DNA of 64,000 nt from Mesorhizobium sp. B2-4-15 (GTDB lineage Bacteria; Pseudomonadota; Alphaproteobacteria; Rhizobiales; Rhizobiaceae). The stretch lies in NCBI RefSeq assembly GCF_006658505.1, contig NZ_VFUZ01000014.1, positions 109,227 to 173,226 on the forward strand, read 5' to 3'. This document shows positions 51,885 to 60,319 of this stretch, in pieces (position 1 is the stretch's first letter; the number at the start of each line of letters is the position of its first letter). The notes under the pieces were generated by a model that worked only from the letters and a program-made list of their open reading frames with translations, was not told where the DNA came from and did no database searches. The position numbers and the translations under genes were made by a program.

Positions 51885-51981
51885 AAGGAGCCCGAGTCAG
51901 GCGGGGCTAAAGTCGCCAACATCATCCACAAGGAAGTCTGGCGGAGCGCGTTCTCCGATCCGGACAAGAAGGGATGAGTCT

Positions 51982-52659
51982 GTGCGCGGCATGATCGAAG
52001 AGATCACGGCCGCGCTTGGCGCTCACGGCCTCATCCTGCGCGGCGGCTTTGTTTTTCCCGATGGCGAGGATGCCCCTTGCGGCGCCTCGGGCGCGCAGGC
52101 AAGGTCCGTGCTGCTGGTAGGGCAGGCGGGTGCGGCACCCTGGCCGCATTTCCTGCGCTGGCGCAAAAAACAGCCACAGGCAATCGCCAATCCGCTCGAT
52201 ACGTGGTCACGGCAGGTGATCGGCGGTGTGGCGGAGGCATTCGGCGCGCGTGCCGTTTCGCCCTCCGACAGGCCTTATCTGCTTTTCCAGCAATGGGCGA
52301 CGCGGGCGGAGGGGTTGAGGCCGTCACCGCTCGGTATCCTCATGCATCCGCAATACGGGCTTTGGCATGCCTATCGCGGTGCGCTGCTGTTCGAGGACGA
52401 GCTTCCGGTTCAAGCGGCCGATCCCGCAATCCACCTCTGCGACAACTGTGTGGACAAACCCTGCCTGAAATCCTGTTCGGTCGTTGCCTATTCCGCGGAA
52501 GGATTCGCCTATCAGGCCTGCCTGGCGCATGTGCGGGGAGCAGATGGTGAGCCCTGCCGCAGCGGCGGTTGCCTTGACCGAAATGCCTGTCCCCAAGGCA
52601 CGTCCTACCGCTATCCGCCGGAGGTTCAGGCCTTTCATATGGCGAGCTTCATGCGCTAG
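51982..52659 (+). CDS. Cys-rich ferredoxin-like protein downstream of mttB
   Basis: A 225-residue protein whose last third has CDNCVDKPCLKSCSVVAYS, then QACLAHVRG and CRSGGCLDRNAC, a pattern able to bind iron-sulfur clusters. The N-terminal part is not ferredoxin-like; the whole is vaguely like the C-terminal half of QueG-type reductases. GTG 51982 has AAGGG at good spacing; ATG 51991 is the alternative. It is 97 bp after mttB and probably in the same transcript. It might deliver electrons for corrinoid reactivation. Annotated elsewhere simply as ferredoxin, as far as I recall. Confidence 0.7.
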   Translation: MRGMIEEITAALGAHGLILRGGFVFPDGEDAPCGASGAQARSVLLVGQAGAAPWPHFLRWRKKQPQAIANPLDTWSRQVIGGVAEAFGARAVSPSDRPYLLFQQWATRAEGLRPSPLGILMHPQYGLWHAYRGALLFEDELPVQAADPAIHLCDNCVDKPCLKSCSVVAYSAEGFAYQACLAHVRGADGEPCRSGGCLDRNACPQGTSYRYPPEVQAFHMASFMR

Positions 52660-52859
52660 CGGCACGCCGTTGGCGGCAGAAATGCCGGCGGAAATGCACA
52701 GAGAAGCGCTTGCCGCATAATAACCTCGGTTGGGTCCTCTTGCGGGATGTGCGTCGTGGCCGGGGTCGATACGCTTTTGTGAACGCCACCCGTCAGCCCG
52801 GCCTTGCCCTTCCAACCGGCGCCGATATGTATGTGCGACGATCAGAAGGTGACCCGGCC

Positions 52860-53597
52860 ATGGCGAAGCGCGGTATCGAGATAAGGACCAGCGATGGTGT
52901 CGCAAGAGCAGGACTCTTCCGCTCGTCCGCCGGTTCATCGACCAAGGCCGGGGTCATTCTCTACCAGGACGCTTTCGGTCCGCGTCCGGCGCTCGACGGC
53001 ATGGCCGAGCGGCTGGCGGGTGAGGGCTATGCGGTGCTGGTTCCCGATCTTTTTTACCGCGCCGCGCCCTATGGTCCGTTCGATGCCAAGACCGCCTTCG
53101 CCGACGAGAAGACCAAGGCAGCGCTGATGGCGCTGGTTACCGGCACGACGCAGGAGATGACCATCAGCGACAGTGGCGCCTTTCTTGAGGCGCTGTCGGC
53201 GGAAGGTGTCACCGGCCCGATCGGCACCGTCGGCTATTGCATGGGCGGTGCGCGGGCGTTGAACGCCGCCGCGACCTATCCGGACCGCATCAAGGCGGCC
53301 GCCAGCTTCCACGGCGGCAATCTGGCCAGCGATGCCGCCGACAGCCCGCACCGCAAGGCGGCCGCCTTCAAGGCGCGTGTCTATGTCGGCATGGCGGGTG
53401 TCGACCGGAGTTTTCCGCCCGAACAGTCGACGCGGCTGGAGGAGGCATTGCGGAATGCTGAAGTCGACCACACGATCGAGAACTATGTCGGCATGGCGCA
53501 TGGCTGGTGCGTGCCGGACCATAGCGTTTATGACGAAGCTGGCGCCGAGCGGCATTGGAGGCGGTTGACGGCGCTGTTTTTGGAGACGCTGGGTTAG
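52860..53597 (+). CDS. Dienelactone hydrolase family protein
   Basis: A 245-residue alpha/beta hydrolase. The Cys nucleophile is in TVGYCMGGARALN, the acid in VGMAGVDRSFPPE and the His in VGMAHGWCVPD, the dienelactone hydrolase triad. KAGVILYQDAFGPRPALDGMAERLAGEGY is the typical N-terminal region. No signal peptide is visible. The substrate is unknown; the family includes carboxymethylenebutenolidases and general esterases. ATG 52860 is preceded by AGAAGG; the frame is open upstream, but that part looks non-native. Confidence 0.87.
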   Translation: MAKRGIEIRTSDGVARAGLFRSSAGSSTKAGVILYQDAFGPRPALDGMAERLAGEGYAVLVPDLFYRAAPYGPFDAKTAFADEKTKAALMALVTGTTQEMTISDSGAFLEALSAEGVTGPIGTVGYCMGGARALNAAATYPDRIKAAASFHGGNLASDAADSPHRKAAAFKARVYVGMAGVDRSFPPEQSTRLEEALRNAEVDHTIENYVGMAHGWCVPDHSVYDEAGAERHWRRLTALFLETLG

Positions 53598-53648
53598 AGT
53601 TCTACTGGCGAGGAGAGCGCCCGGCGAGGCAGATAACCCTCGAGAGTT

Positions 53649-53710
53649 GGCGCCGCCCCTCATCCGCCTTTCGGGCACCTTCTCCTTGTGAACGGAAGAA
53701 GGAAGAACGA
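53649..53710. repeat. Half copy of a RIME-like repeat
   Basis: GGCGCCGCCCCTCATCCGCC and CACCTTCTCC match one outer arm and adjoining part of the elements at 3541 and 7137, but the other arm is missing. It is probably a decayed or one-sided copy between the hydrolase and sigma-factor genes. Confidence 0.6.
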
Positions 53711-53771
53711 CCTCCCAAAAAATCTTTCCACCATCCCAAGGATTAGCCATTAGCCTTCGTCCAACAGGCAA

Positions 53772-54335
53772 ATGATGGCGATGATGCTGGATGAGAGCGA
53801 AGCCTCCGACGCCGAACTGATCGGGCGGGCGAAGGACGGAGACAGGGGGGCCTTCGGCAAATTGCTGGAGCGTCACTACGACTTCGTCTATCGCGCCGCC
53901 TACCGCTGGTGCGGCAGGAAGGCCGATGCCGAGGATATCGCCCAGGAAGTCTGTGTCCGGCTGGGCCGGGCGATCCGCGATTATCGCGGCGGTGGTGCCT
54001 TCACGACCTGGCTCTACACCATGACGATGAACGCGGCGCGTGACATGATGCGCAAGACCGCGCGCGAAACGGTGAAGACCGAAGCCTACGGTGTTCATGC
54101 GCTGATTTCTGGCGAGGCCTCGGCCGAACCGGAAGGCACGGCCGAGGCGCTGTGGGTGGCGGTGAGGCAGCTTCCGGACAAGCAGCGCGACGCCGTGCTG
54201 CTTGTCTATGGCGAGGGCTTGAGCCACGCGGTCGCCGCCGAGGTGATGGCGATCTCGGAGACGACGGTTTCCTGGCACATCCATGAAGCGAAGAAACGGC
54301 TGAAGACGCTGATGCGCTCGGCCGGGGAAGTGTGA
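53772..54335 (+). CDS. ECF-type RNA polymerase sigma factor
   Basis: A 187-residue sigma-70 family protein. Region 2 is LIGRAKDGDRGAFGKLLERHYDFVYRAA with DAEDIAQEVCVRLGRAIRDYR, and region 4 is LPDKQRDAVLLVYGEGLSHAVAAEVMAISETTVSWHIHEAKKRLK. It probably directs transcription of its own operon and a small regulon. The stop lies two bases before the start of the VWA protein gene, whose N-terminal cytoplasmic segment may act as anti-sigma factor. MM start codons leave ATG 53772 or 53775 open. Confidence 0.88.
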   Translation: MMAMMLDESEASDAELIGRAKDGDRGAFGKLLERHYDFVYRAAYRWCGRKADAEDIAQEVCVRLGRAIRDYRGGGAFTTWLYTMTMNAARDMMRKTARETVKTEAYGVHALISGEASAEPEGTAEALWVAVRQLPDKQRDAVLLVYGEGLSHAVAAEVMAISETTVSWHIHEAKKRLKTLMRSAGEV

Positions 54336-54337
54336 CC

Positions 54338-56461
54338 ATGGTAGACGACAACGAACTCGAGAGACTGCGCGACATTACGGCGCCGGCACCGGGCGAGGCC
54401 TCGAAGGCGCGCGCATTCGAGGCCGCCATGCGCGCCTATGACCAGGAAAATATTTCCGCCGTCACCCAAGGATCGGCTGCAGGGTTTCGTCTCACAGAGC
54501 GAGCACAAAAGCTCTGGAGCGAAATCATGCAAAAGAAACTCATCGCCACGCCGGCTCTTGCCGGCCTCGTCGCCCTGCCGATCGCTGGATACGCCGCTTT
54601 CCATCTGCTGAGGGAGCCGTCGCCGTTTGGCGGCGACCAGAAGGTCACCGAGACGCTGGCCGACAAGCCGGCGACGCTGAAACCCTTGGCCAAGCAGGCA
54701 CTGGGAGATCAGGCCATCAACGAGCCGCTCGCGGCCACGGCGCCGACGAAGGACAAGAAGGCCGACGCGAATACGGAAAGCCGCGATGCCGCCGATGCGC
54801 TTGCGGCGCCGCCCGCACCGCCGGAGTCCGAATCCGCCGCTGCCGGATCGGCACAGCAGAGCGCTCAGGAGCGTGGCGTTCTGGCAGAGCCCGCGCCGGC
54901 ACCGCTTCCGCTGAACAACACCGCTGGCGCACCCAGCGCCTCGCGGGTTGCCCGCATGCAGGCTGGCGAGTCCAAACTGATGGTGCAGCAACCGGCGGCC
55001 AACCCGGCCGACCAGATCGCGCCGCAAGAGGAAAACCGCAACCGCGTCGAGGACTTCAAGACCAACCCGGTGCACGAAACCGTGCAGGATCCGGTCTCGA
55101 CCTTTTCGATCGACGTCGACACCGCCTCCTATTCCTTCGTGCGCCGTTCGCTGAAGGAAGGATCCCTGCCGCAGGCCGACACGGTCCGTGTCGAGGAGAT
55201 GATCAACTACTTCCCCTATGACTGGAAGGGCCCGGACTCGGCGTCGACGCCGTTCAATTCGACCGTCAGCGTCATGCCGACGCCGTGGAACGCGCACACC
55301 AAGCTGATGCATGTCGCCATTAAGGGGTTCGACATCAAGCCGACCGAGCAGCCAAAGGCCAATCTGGTGTTCCTGATCGACGTCTCGGGCTCGATGGACG
55401 AACCGGACAAGCTGCCGCTGCTCAAGTCGGCATTCCGCCTGCTGGTCGGCAAGCTCCAGGCCGACGACACGATTTCCATCGTTACTTATGCCGGTGATGC
55501 GGGCACCGTCCTGGAGCCGACCAAGGCATCCGAAAAGGACAAGATACTCACCGCCATCGACAAGCTGACGCCCGGTGGCAGCACGGCCGGGGAGGCGGGT
55601 ATCAAGGAGGCCTACAGGCTGGCGCAAAAATCCTTCGTCAAGGATGGCGTCAACCGGGTGATGCTGGCCACGGATGGCGACTTCAATGTCGGCCAGAGTG
55701 ACGACGACGACCTCAAGCGCCTGATCGAACAGGAACGTAAGACCGGTGTCTTCCTGTCGGTGTTCGGCTTTGGCCGCGACAATCTGAACGACCAGATGAT
55801 GCAGACCATCGCGCAGAACGGCAACGGCACCGCCGCCTATATCGACACTTTGGCCGAAGCCGAAAAGGTGTTGGTCGAGGATGCCTCCTCGACGCTGTTC
55901 CCCATTGCCAAGGACGTAAAGATCCAGGTCGAGTTCAACCCCAACAAAGTCTCGGAATACCGTCTGATCGGCTACGAGACCCGGGCGCTCAACCGCGAGG
56001 ATTTCAACAATGACCGCGTCGACGCCGGCGATATAGGCTCGGGCCATTCGGTCACCGCGATCTACGAGATCACGCCCAAGGGTAGCGGTGGCGAGCAGAT
56101 CGATCCGCTGCGTTACGGCCAGGCCACGGTCAACAATGGCGGTGTCGCGAACGCGGACGAATATGCCTTCGTCAAGATTCGCTACAAGCTGCCGAATGAG
56201 GACGTCTCGAAGCTGATCACCACGCCGGTGACCTCGGCGAACGAGGTGTCGTCCTTCGACCAGGCGAGCACCGACCAGCGCTTCTCGGTCGCGGTCGCGG
56301 CCTTCGGCCAGAAGTTGCGCGACGAGGATGCGACCGCGAAGTTCGGTTACGACAAGATCATGGAGATCGCCACTGCCGCCCGGGGCGCCGACCCGTTTGG
56401 GTACAGGTCCGAGTTCCTCTCGCTTGTGCGCCTTGCCTCGGCACTGGGCGGTAAACGGTAG
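54338..56461 (+). CDS. Membrane-anchored VWA-domain protein, YfbK-like
   Basis: A 707-residue protein. Residues about 1-65 are a charged cytoplasmic part (NELERLRDITAPAPGEASKARA), followed by one membrane helix (LIATPALAGLVALPIAGYAAF) and a long Ala/Pro-rich linker. Then comes a YfbK-type N-terminal domain (FSIDVDTASYSFVRRSLKEG), a VWA domain with a metal site (VFLIDVSGSMDEPDK; LATDGDFNVGQSDDD) and a C-terminal DUF3520-like part. It is exposed to the periplasm. Encoded directly after an ECF sigma factor, so the cytoplasmic part could hold the sigma factor. ATG 54338 has GGGGAAG upstream; GTG 54332 is possible. Confidence 0.87.
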   Translation: MVDDNELERLRDITAPAPGEASKARAFEAAMRAYDQENISAVTQGSAAGFRLTERAQKLWSEIMQKKLIATPALAGLVALPIAGYAAFHLLREPSPFGGDQKVTETLADKPATLKPLAKQALGDQAINEPLAATAPTKDKKADANTESRDAADALAAPPAPPESESAAAGSAQQSAQERGVLAEPAPAPLPLNNTAGAPSASRVARMQAGESKLMVQQPAANPADQIAPQEENRNRVEDFKTNPVHETVQDPVSTFSIDVDTASYSFVRRSLKEGSLPQADTVRVEEMINYFPYDWKGPDSASTPFNSTVSVMPTPWNAHTKLMHVAIKGFDIKPTEQPKANLVFLIDVSGSMDEPDKLPLLKSAFRLLVGKLQADDTISIVTYAGDAGTVLEPTKASEKDKILTAIDKLTPGGSTAGEAGIKEAYRLAQKSFVKDGVNRVMLATDGDFNVGQSDDDDLKRLIEQERKTGVFLSVFGFGRDNLNDQMMQTIAQNGNGTAAYIDTLAEAEKVLVEDASSTLFPIAKDVKIQVEFNPNKVSEYRLIGYETRALNREDFNNDRVDAGDIGSGHSVTAIYEITPKGSGGEQIDPLRYGQATVNNGGVANADEYAFVKIRYKLPNEDVSKLITTPVTSANEVSSFDQASTDQRFSVAVAAFGQKLRDEDATAKFGYDKIMEIATAARGADPFGYRSEFLSLVRLASALGGKR

Positions 56462-56533
56462 TGGCGATGCGGCCGGCTTCTTTCAGATGGGTTCGTTCTG
56501 ACAGCGGAAACCGACCCAGGGGCGGGTGAAGGC

Positions 56534-56570
56534 AGGCCGGCAAGGGACATTTCCCTTGCCGGCCTTTTTT
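56534..56570 (+). terminator. Strong rho-independent terminator
   Basis: AGGCCGGCAAGGGA (56534-56547) and TCCCTTGCCGGCCT (56552-56565) are perfect 14-bp arms with a 4-base loop, followed by TTTTTT. It ends the sigma/VWA operon. Confidence 0.93.
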
Positions 56571-56645
56571 CGCGGAATGTTCCAGGTTGTTAAATTGCGC
56601 GGCATTTCCGGTACCGGATCGCAACCCCTCCTTGCTAAGCCCGTC

Positions 56646-56942
56646 ATGTCCACGGGCTTGAGGGAGCCGGAATTGCAGATCAGCACGTTCGTCAGTTCAA
56701 TACCGCCGGCGCGGGACGCTTCGGCGGTTTCATCGGCCCCGTCGCCCGAATCCAGGCGCATCAGCGATGATGTCGCGCAGGCGCGCCACACCGCCATGTC
56801 GGCGCTGACCAATGATCGTTTTCGCGCCATGCTGGAGCAGATCACCGACCCTGGAGCGTCGGGTGCGCTGATGACGATGCGCGGCGACAACCTCGTCGAC
56901 TTCAAGTCGGCGCAGTCGAGCTACGCCGACAACAGCGAATAA
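56646..56942 (+). CDS. Small protein of unknown function
   Basis: A frame of 98 residues, Ser/Ala-rich in the first half, then RHTAMSALTNDRFRAMLEQITDPGASGAL and DNLVDFKSAQSSYADNSE. I recognise no domain. A TTG at 56673 with GAGGGAG at ideal spacing may be the true start, giving 89 residues (QISTFVSSIPP). It follows the terminator of the VWA gene and is convergent with bmt. Confidence 0.5.
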   Translation: MSTGLREPELQISTFVSSIPPARDASAVSSAPSPESRRISDDVAQARHTAMSALTNDRFRAMLEQITDPGASGALMTMRGDNLVDFKSAQSSYADNSE

Positions 56943-56989
56943 TCCCAAGAGACAGTAGGCCCCGAAGAGATACCAGGCCCGAGCAGATA

Positions 56990-58027
56990 TCAGGCCCGGC
57001 TGCGGCGGCGCTCGCGGCGGGCTTCGCTGGTCTCGGCGGTGTTCTCCGTCGCCACCTTGTTGCGCATTGGGCCGATACGCTCGACGATCTTCTCAACCGT
57101 CGGGCGATCCGCCTTGGTGTGGGCGTCGAGCGCCTTGCGCATGGCGGCAAGATGCTGGAACGAGGTGCCGCAGCAGCCACCGACAATCTTTGCCCCGGCG
57201 TCGACGGCGAGGCGCACATAGTCGGCCATCAGGTCCGGCGTGCCGGAATAATGAATTTCGGTGCCGCGGAATTCGGGAATGCCGCAATTGCCCTTGACGA
57301 TCACCGTCGCCTCCGGCTTCGCATCGGTCATGTCGAGCAGCGACGCCAGGATATCGGAGGCGCCGACACCGCAATTGGCGCCAACGCCGAGCGGCGCTTG
57401 CGCCAAGCCATCGACGACGCCATGGATGTCTTTCGGCAGCAGGCCCATCATGGTGCGCCCGGCAGTGTCGAACGAGCCGGTATAGGTGTAGGGCAGGCCG
57501 ACGCGGATGGCGGCTTGCGCCGCGGCGCGAATTTCGTCGGGAGCCGACATGGTCTCGATCCAGGCGACTTCGGCGCCACCTTCCTTGAGACCTTCGATCT
57601 GCTCCGCGAAGGCGTCGACCGCCTCGTCATAGGTCATGGCGCCAAGCGGCACCAGCAATTCGCCGGTCGGGCCGACCGAGCCCGCGACAATCACCTTGCG
57701 GCCGGCCTTGTCGGCGACAGCGCGCGCGATCTCGGCGGCGCGCTTGTTAAGCGCGTGCACGCGGTCCTGCGCATGGTGCAGCTTCAGCCGGTGGCGGGTG
57801 CCGCCGAAGGAATTGGTGAGGATGATGTCGGCGCCGGCATCGACGAAATTCTGGTGCAGGCTGGTGATGGTGTCGGGCGCCGTCTCGTTCAGCAGTTCCG
57901 GCGCCTCGCCAGCCTCCAGCCCCATGGCGAACAAATTGGTGCCCGTGGCGCCATCGGCCAGCAGCACGCCCTTTTCAGCCAGCAGCGCATCGATCGGATT
58001 GGTGGTCGTCATCGGATTGGCTTTCAT
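56990..58027 (-). CDS. bmt: Betaine-homocysteine S-methyltransferase
   Basis: A 345-residue zinc-dependent methyltransferase: glycine betaine plus homocysteine gives dimethylglycine plus methionine. Motifs are VLLADGATGTNLFAMGLEAG, ILTNSFGGTRHRLKLH, the zinc cysteines GANCGVGAS and IVGGCCGTS, and a long C-terminus ending in an Arg-rich tail (SEARRERRRSRA). Bmt is the known rhizobial entry step of betaine demethylation. A palindrome almost identical to that before the folate methyltransferase lies 18 bp upstream. The start is ATG 58027, with ATG 58012 as alternative. Confidence 0.9.
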   Translation of the reverse strand: MKANPMTTTNPIDALLAEKGVLLADGATGTNLFAMGLEAGEAPELLNETAPDTITSLHQNFVDAGADIILTNSFGGTRHRLKLHHAQDRVHALNKRAAEIARAVADKAGRKVIVAGSVGPTGELLVPLGAMTYDEAVDAFAEQIEGLKEGGAEVAWIETMSAPDEIRAAAQAAIRVGLPYTYTGSFDTAGRTMMGLLPKDIHGVVDGLAQAPLGVGANCGVGASDILASLLDMTDAKPEATVIVKGNCGIPEFRGTEIHYSGTPDLMADYVRLAVDAGAKIVGGCCGTSFQHLAAMRKALDAHTKADRPTVEKIVERIGPMRNKVATENTAETSEARRERRRSRA

Positions 58028-58045
58028 GTTTCGAATTCGAATAAG

Positions 58046-58067
58046 GATATAAAGAAGTCTTTATGTC
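58046..58067. promoter_or_regulatory. Palindrome upstream of bmt, same motif as at 45124
   Basis: GATATAAAGA (58046-58055) and TCTTTATGTC (58058-58067) pair with one mismatch around spacer AG, 18 bp upstream of the bmt start. Motif, spacing and position match the site at 45124-45145, so both genes are probably controlled by one repressor, possibly a SAH-sensing one. Confidence 0.75.
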
Positions 58068-58124
58068 CAGTCAATGAAATAGCAACCGGACCATCGCTCG
58101 GGCGGTTGCCGTTCCTCACGCCGC

Positions 58125-58982
58125 TCAGACAGAGCCTGATGCGAACGGCATGCCAGCCAGATTGCGCGCGAAGGCAGCGGCCTCATGCGGGTTGACGTCG
58201 GCGGCACGGATCAGATTGTCGAAATGCCGGGTCAGTGCCTGGACCGGCTGAGTGGCGTTCAGCACCACATACATGTCGCCGACATAGATGGCGGCGCGAT
58301 AGGGGCCGAAGATGGTGAGCGGGATCGAATAGCGCATGCGGCCGTCATAAAGAAACAGGCGAAAGGTCGGGTAGAGGTCGTCGAGCAGCGTCGCCATATG
58401 GGTAAGCTGCTGCTGACGGTCGGCCGCCGGAAAACGGTCCCACACGCCGAGACCCCGTGCGAAGATCTCCAGCGTGTGACGCGGCATGCAGACTTCCATG
58501 TCGGTTTCCGGGCGCCGGTTGTATTCTATGCGATATCGGGTCTCGCTGGCCTGTGCCAGACGGCTCCTGTTGGTGATATTGGCCTCGTAATCGACGAGCG
58601 CTTGGGTTCGCAGGAGATCGGGAATGCCGGCCGGCACATAGCGGATCTTGGTGCCCGCGGCTTCAGCGAACCATTTGGCGAGCAGCGTGCGGTCGAAACC
58701 GTCCGGCGCTTCCTCGATCTCCAGGCTTTCGCGGATTTCACCGGTGACGCCTTCGTCTTGGCTGAGGCCAAGCAGCCAGTCCAGGGAGACCTTGAATTCG
58801 GCTGCTATGTTGAGCAGCGTTTCGGCCCTCGGCAGGCGTGTCGAGGCGCCCGACATGAGCTGCGACAGAGCCGATCTATCGATGCCGACGGCTGTCGCGA
58901 ACGCCGACTGATTAAGGTCCGACCGTGTCAGGAGCAGCTTCAGGCGTTCCCGAAAGGTCGTCGACAAGTCGCGTTTATCCAT
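58125..58982 (-). CDS. XRE-family transcriptional regulator with C-terminal sensor
   Basis: A 285-residue regulator. Residues about 10-75 are an XRE helix-turn-helix (LLLTRSDLNQSAFATAVGIDRSALSQLMSG). The rest, from about 100 on, is an uncharacterised sensor-like part (YRIEYNRRPETDMEVCMPRHTLEIFARGLG; IFGPYRAAIYVGDMYVVLN). It diverges from the desaturase gene, and inverted repeats in the shared 229-bp gap (ACAAAGTA/TACTTTGT) are likely binding sites. It may control the desaturase. It lies upstream of bmt on the same strand, but bmt has its own palindrome. Confidence 0.85.
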   Translation of the reverse strand: MDKRDLSTTFRERLKLLLTRSDLNQSAFATAVGIDRSALSQLMSGASTRLPRAETLLNIAAEFKVSLDWLLGLSQDEGVTGEIRESLEIEEAPDGFDRTLLAKWFAEAAGTKIRYVPAGIPDLLRTQALVDYEANITNRSRLAQASETRYRIEYNRRPETDMEVCMPRHTLEIFARGLGVWDRFPAADRQQQLTHMATLLDDLYPTFRLFLYDGRMRYSIPLTIFGPYRAAIYVGDMYVVLNATQPVQALTRHFDNLIRAADVNPHEAAAFARNLAGMPFASGSV

Positions 58983-59069
58983 CCTATCGCTCCTTGCTTC
59001 GGAAGGAAAAATTTTCGCCGAGAAGCCTTATGGGGGGCTTCAGGCGTAAATGAATCCCCAAGGGTGTTT

Positions 59070-59126
59070 ACAAAGTACAACATATGCGGCCGAAAATGCG
59101 CAGACGCAACATTTTGTATACTTTGT
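59070..59126. promoter_or_regulatory. ACAAAGTA/TACTTTGT inverted repeats between xre and desaturase genes
   Basis: ACAAAGTA (59070-59077) and TACTTTGT (59119-59126) are perfect inverted half-sites 41 bp apart, with CAACAT next to both. They lie midway between the divergent starts and could be the operator pair of the XRE regulator. Confidence 0.45.
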
Positions 59127-59211
59127 CGCGTTGAGTGGAATCACGTCTCCTGACACAATGCTGTCAGGAACCGGTTGGAGTTCCGGCGACTGAGGGACAG
59201 TGGTCGATAGC

Positions 59212-60228
59212 ATGAGCATACCAGGCAAGAGCATCCGTCGAAGCAGCAAACCGGCCATCGAATGGCCGACCGTGGTCCTCGCTTTCTTCTGCTATGGCAC
59301 ATGGTTCGCCGCCGGTCTCTTCCTCTGGCCATCCTATCCCATCCTGGCCCTCATAGTCATGGCTGTCACGCTGGCACTGCAGTCCTCGATCATGCATGAG
59401 GTTCTGCATGGTCATCCGACCCGCCATGCCTTGGTCAACGAGGCCTTTGTCTTTCTGCCGATCGGCCTTGCCTGGCCGTTCCGGCGCTTCAAGACCATTC
59501 ACCTGCGCCACCATGCCGACGAGCGGCTGACCGATCCGCTGGATGATCCCGAGAGCTACTACAAGGCGCTCTGGATGCATGAAGACATGCCGCCGCTGAT
59601 GAAATTCCTGCTCAAGGTCAACAACACCATGGCCGGTCGCCTCGTGCTTGGGCCGTGGCTGTCGTGCATCGGCTTCTTCATCGATGACGCCAAGCATGTG
59701 ATCGCCGGCGACAAGGCGATCCGCAAGGCCTGGCTGCTGCATGTCATCGGCCTTGCCATCGTGCTGCCGGTTGTCCAGTTCGGTTTCGGCATACCGCTCT
59801 GGCTTTATGTGCTGGTGCCGGTGTGGCTTGGCCAGTCGCTGATCTCGATCCGCACCTATGCCGAGCATCAGTGGTCGGAGCATCCCGAAGGCCGCACGGT
59901 GATCGTCGAGCGCTCGCCGCTGTCATTCCTGTTCCTCAACAACAATCTGCACTTCGTGCATCACAAGAGCCCGACCGTTGCCTGGTATCGGTTGCCGAAA
60001 CTGTTTCGCGATCGCCGCGAGGACTGGCTGCGGATGAACAACGGCTATGCCTATCCGAACTATTTCGCGCTGATCAAATCCTATGCCTTCAAGGCGAAGG
60101 AGCCGATCGTGCATCCGGTTCTGCGGCGCGCGCCTGAGCACGGCCGGGCCTTCAAGCCGCGTATCCGCGCGCGCAACATCAATGGGCTCGGCACCGCGCC
60201 GGTGCCCGCCGAGCCGCCCAAGGAATAG
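59212..60228 (+). CDS. Membrane fatty-acid-desaturase family protein
   Basis: A 338-residue integral membrane protein with hydrophobic segments near residues 20-60, 145-165 and 180-205 and the three His boxes of the diiron desaturase/hydroxylase family: HEVLHGH, HLRHHAD and HFVHHK. It would desaturate or hydroxylate a lipid acyl chain or similar substrate; its exact substrate is unknown. ATG 59212 is chosen; GTG 59200 is possible. It diverges from the XRE regulator gene. Confidence 0.85.
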   Translation: MSIPGKSIRRSSKPAIEWPTVVLAFFCYGTWFAAGLFLWPSYPILALIVMAVTLALQSSIMHEVLHGHPTRHALVNEAFVFLPIGLAWPFRRFKTIHLRHHADERLTDPLDDPESYYKALWMHEDMPPLMKFLLKVNNTMAGRLVLGPWLSCIGFFIDDAKHVIAGDKAIRKAWLLHVIGLAIVLPVVQFGFGIPLWLYVLVPVWLGQSLISIRTYAEHQWSEHPEGRTVIVERSPLSFLFLNNNLHFVHHKSPTVAWYRLPKLFRDRREDWLRMNNGYAYPNYFALIKSYAFKAKEPIVHPVLRRAPEHGRAFKPRIRARNINGLGTAPVPAEPPKE

Positions 60229-60319
60229 TTCCTGGACAGCCCGAATCCGTGTCGCCCAATTCTGATTGGGCGCCGTGTTTCTGCGATCCTTTCTCCAGAC
60301 ATGGTGATTGAGTGCCGGC

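Noticed and set aside
54206..56047. A long minus-strand open frame opposite the VWA protein.
   Set aside because: It overlaps two well-supported plus-strand genes and has no recognisable motif.
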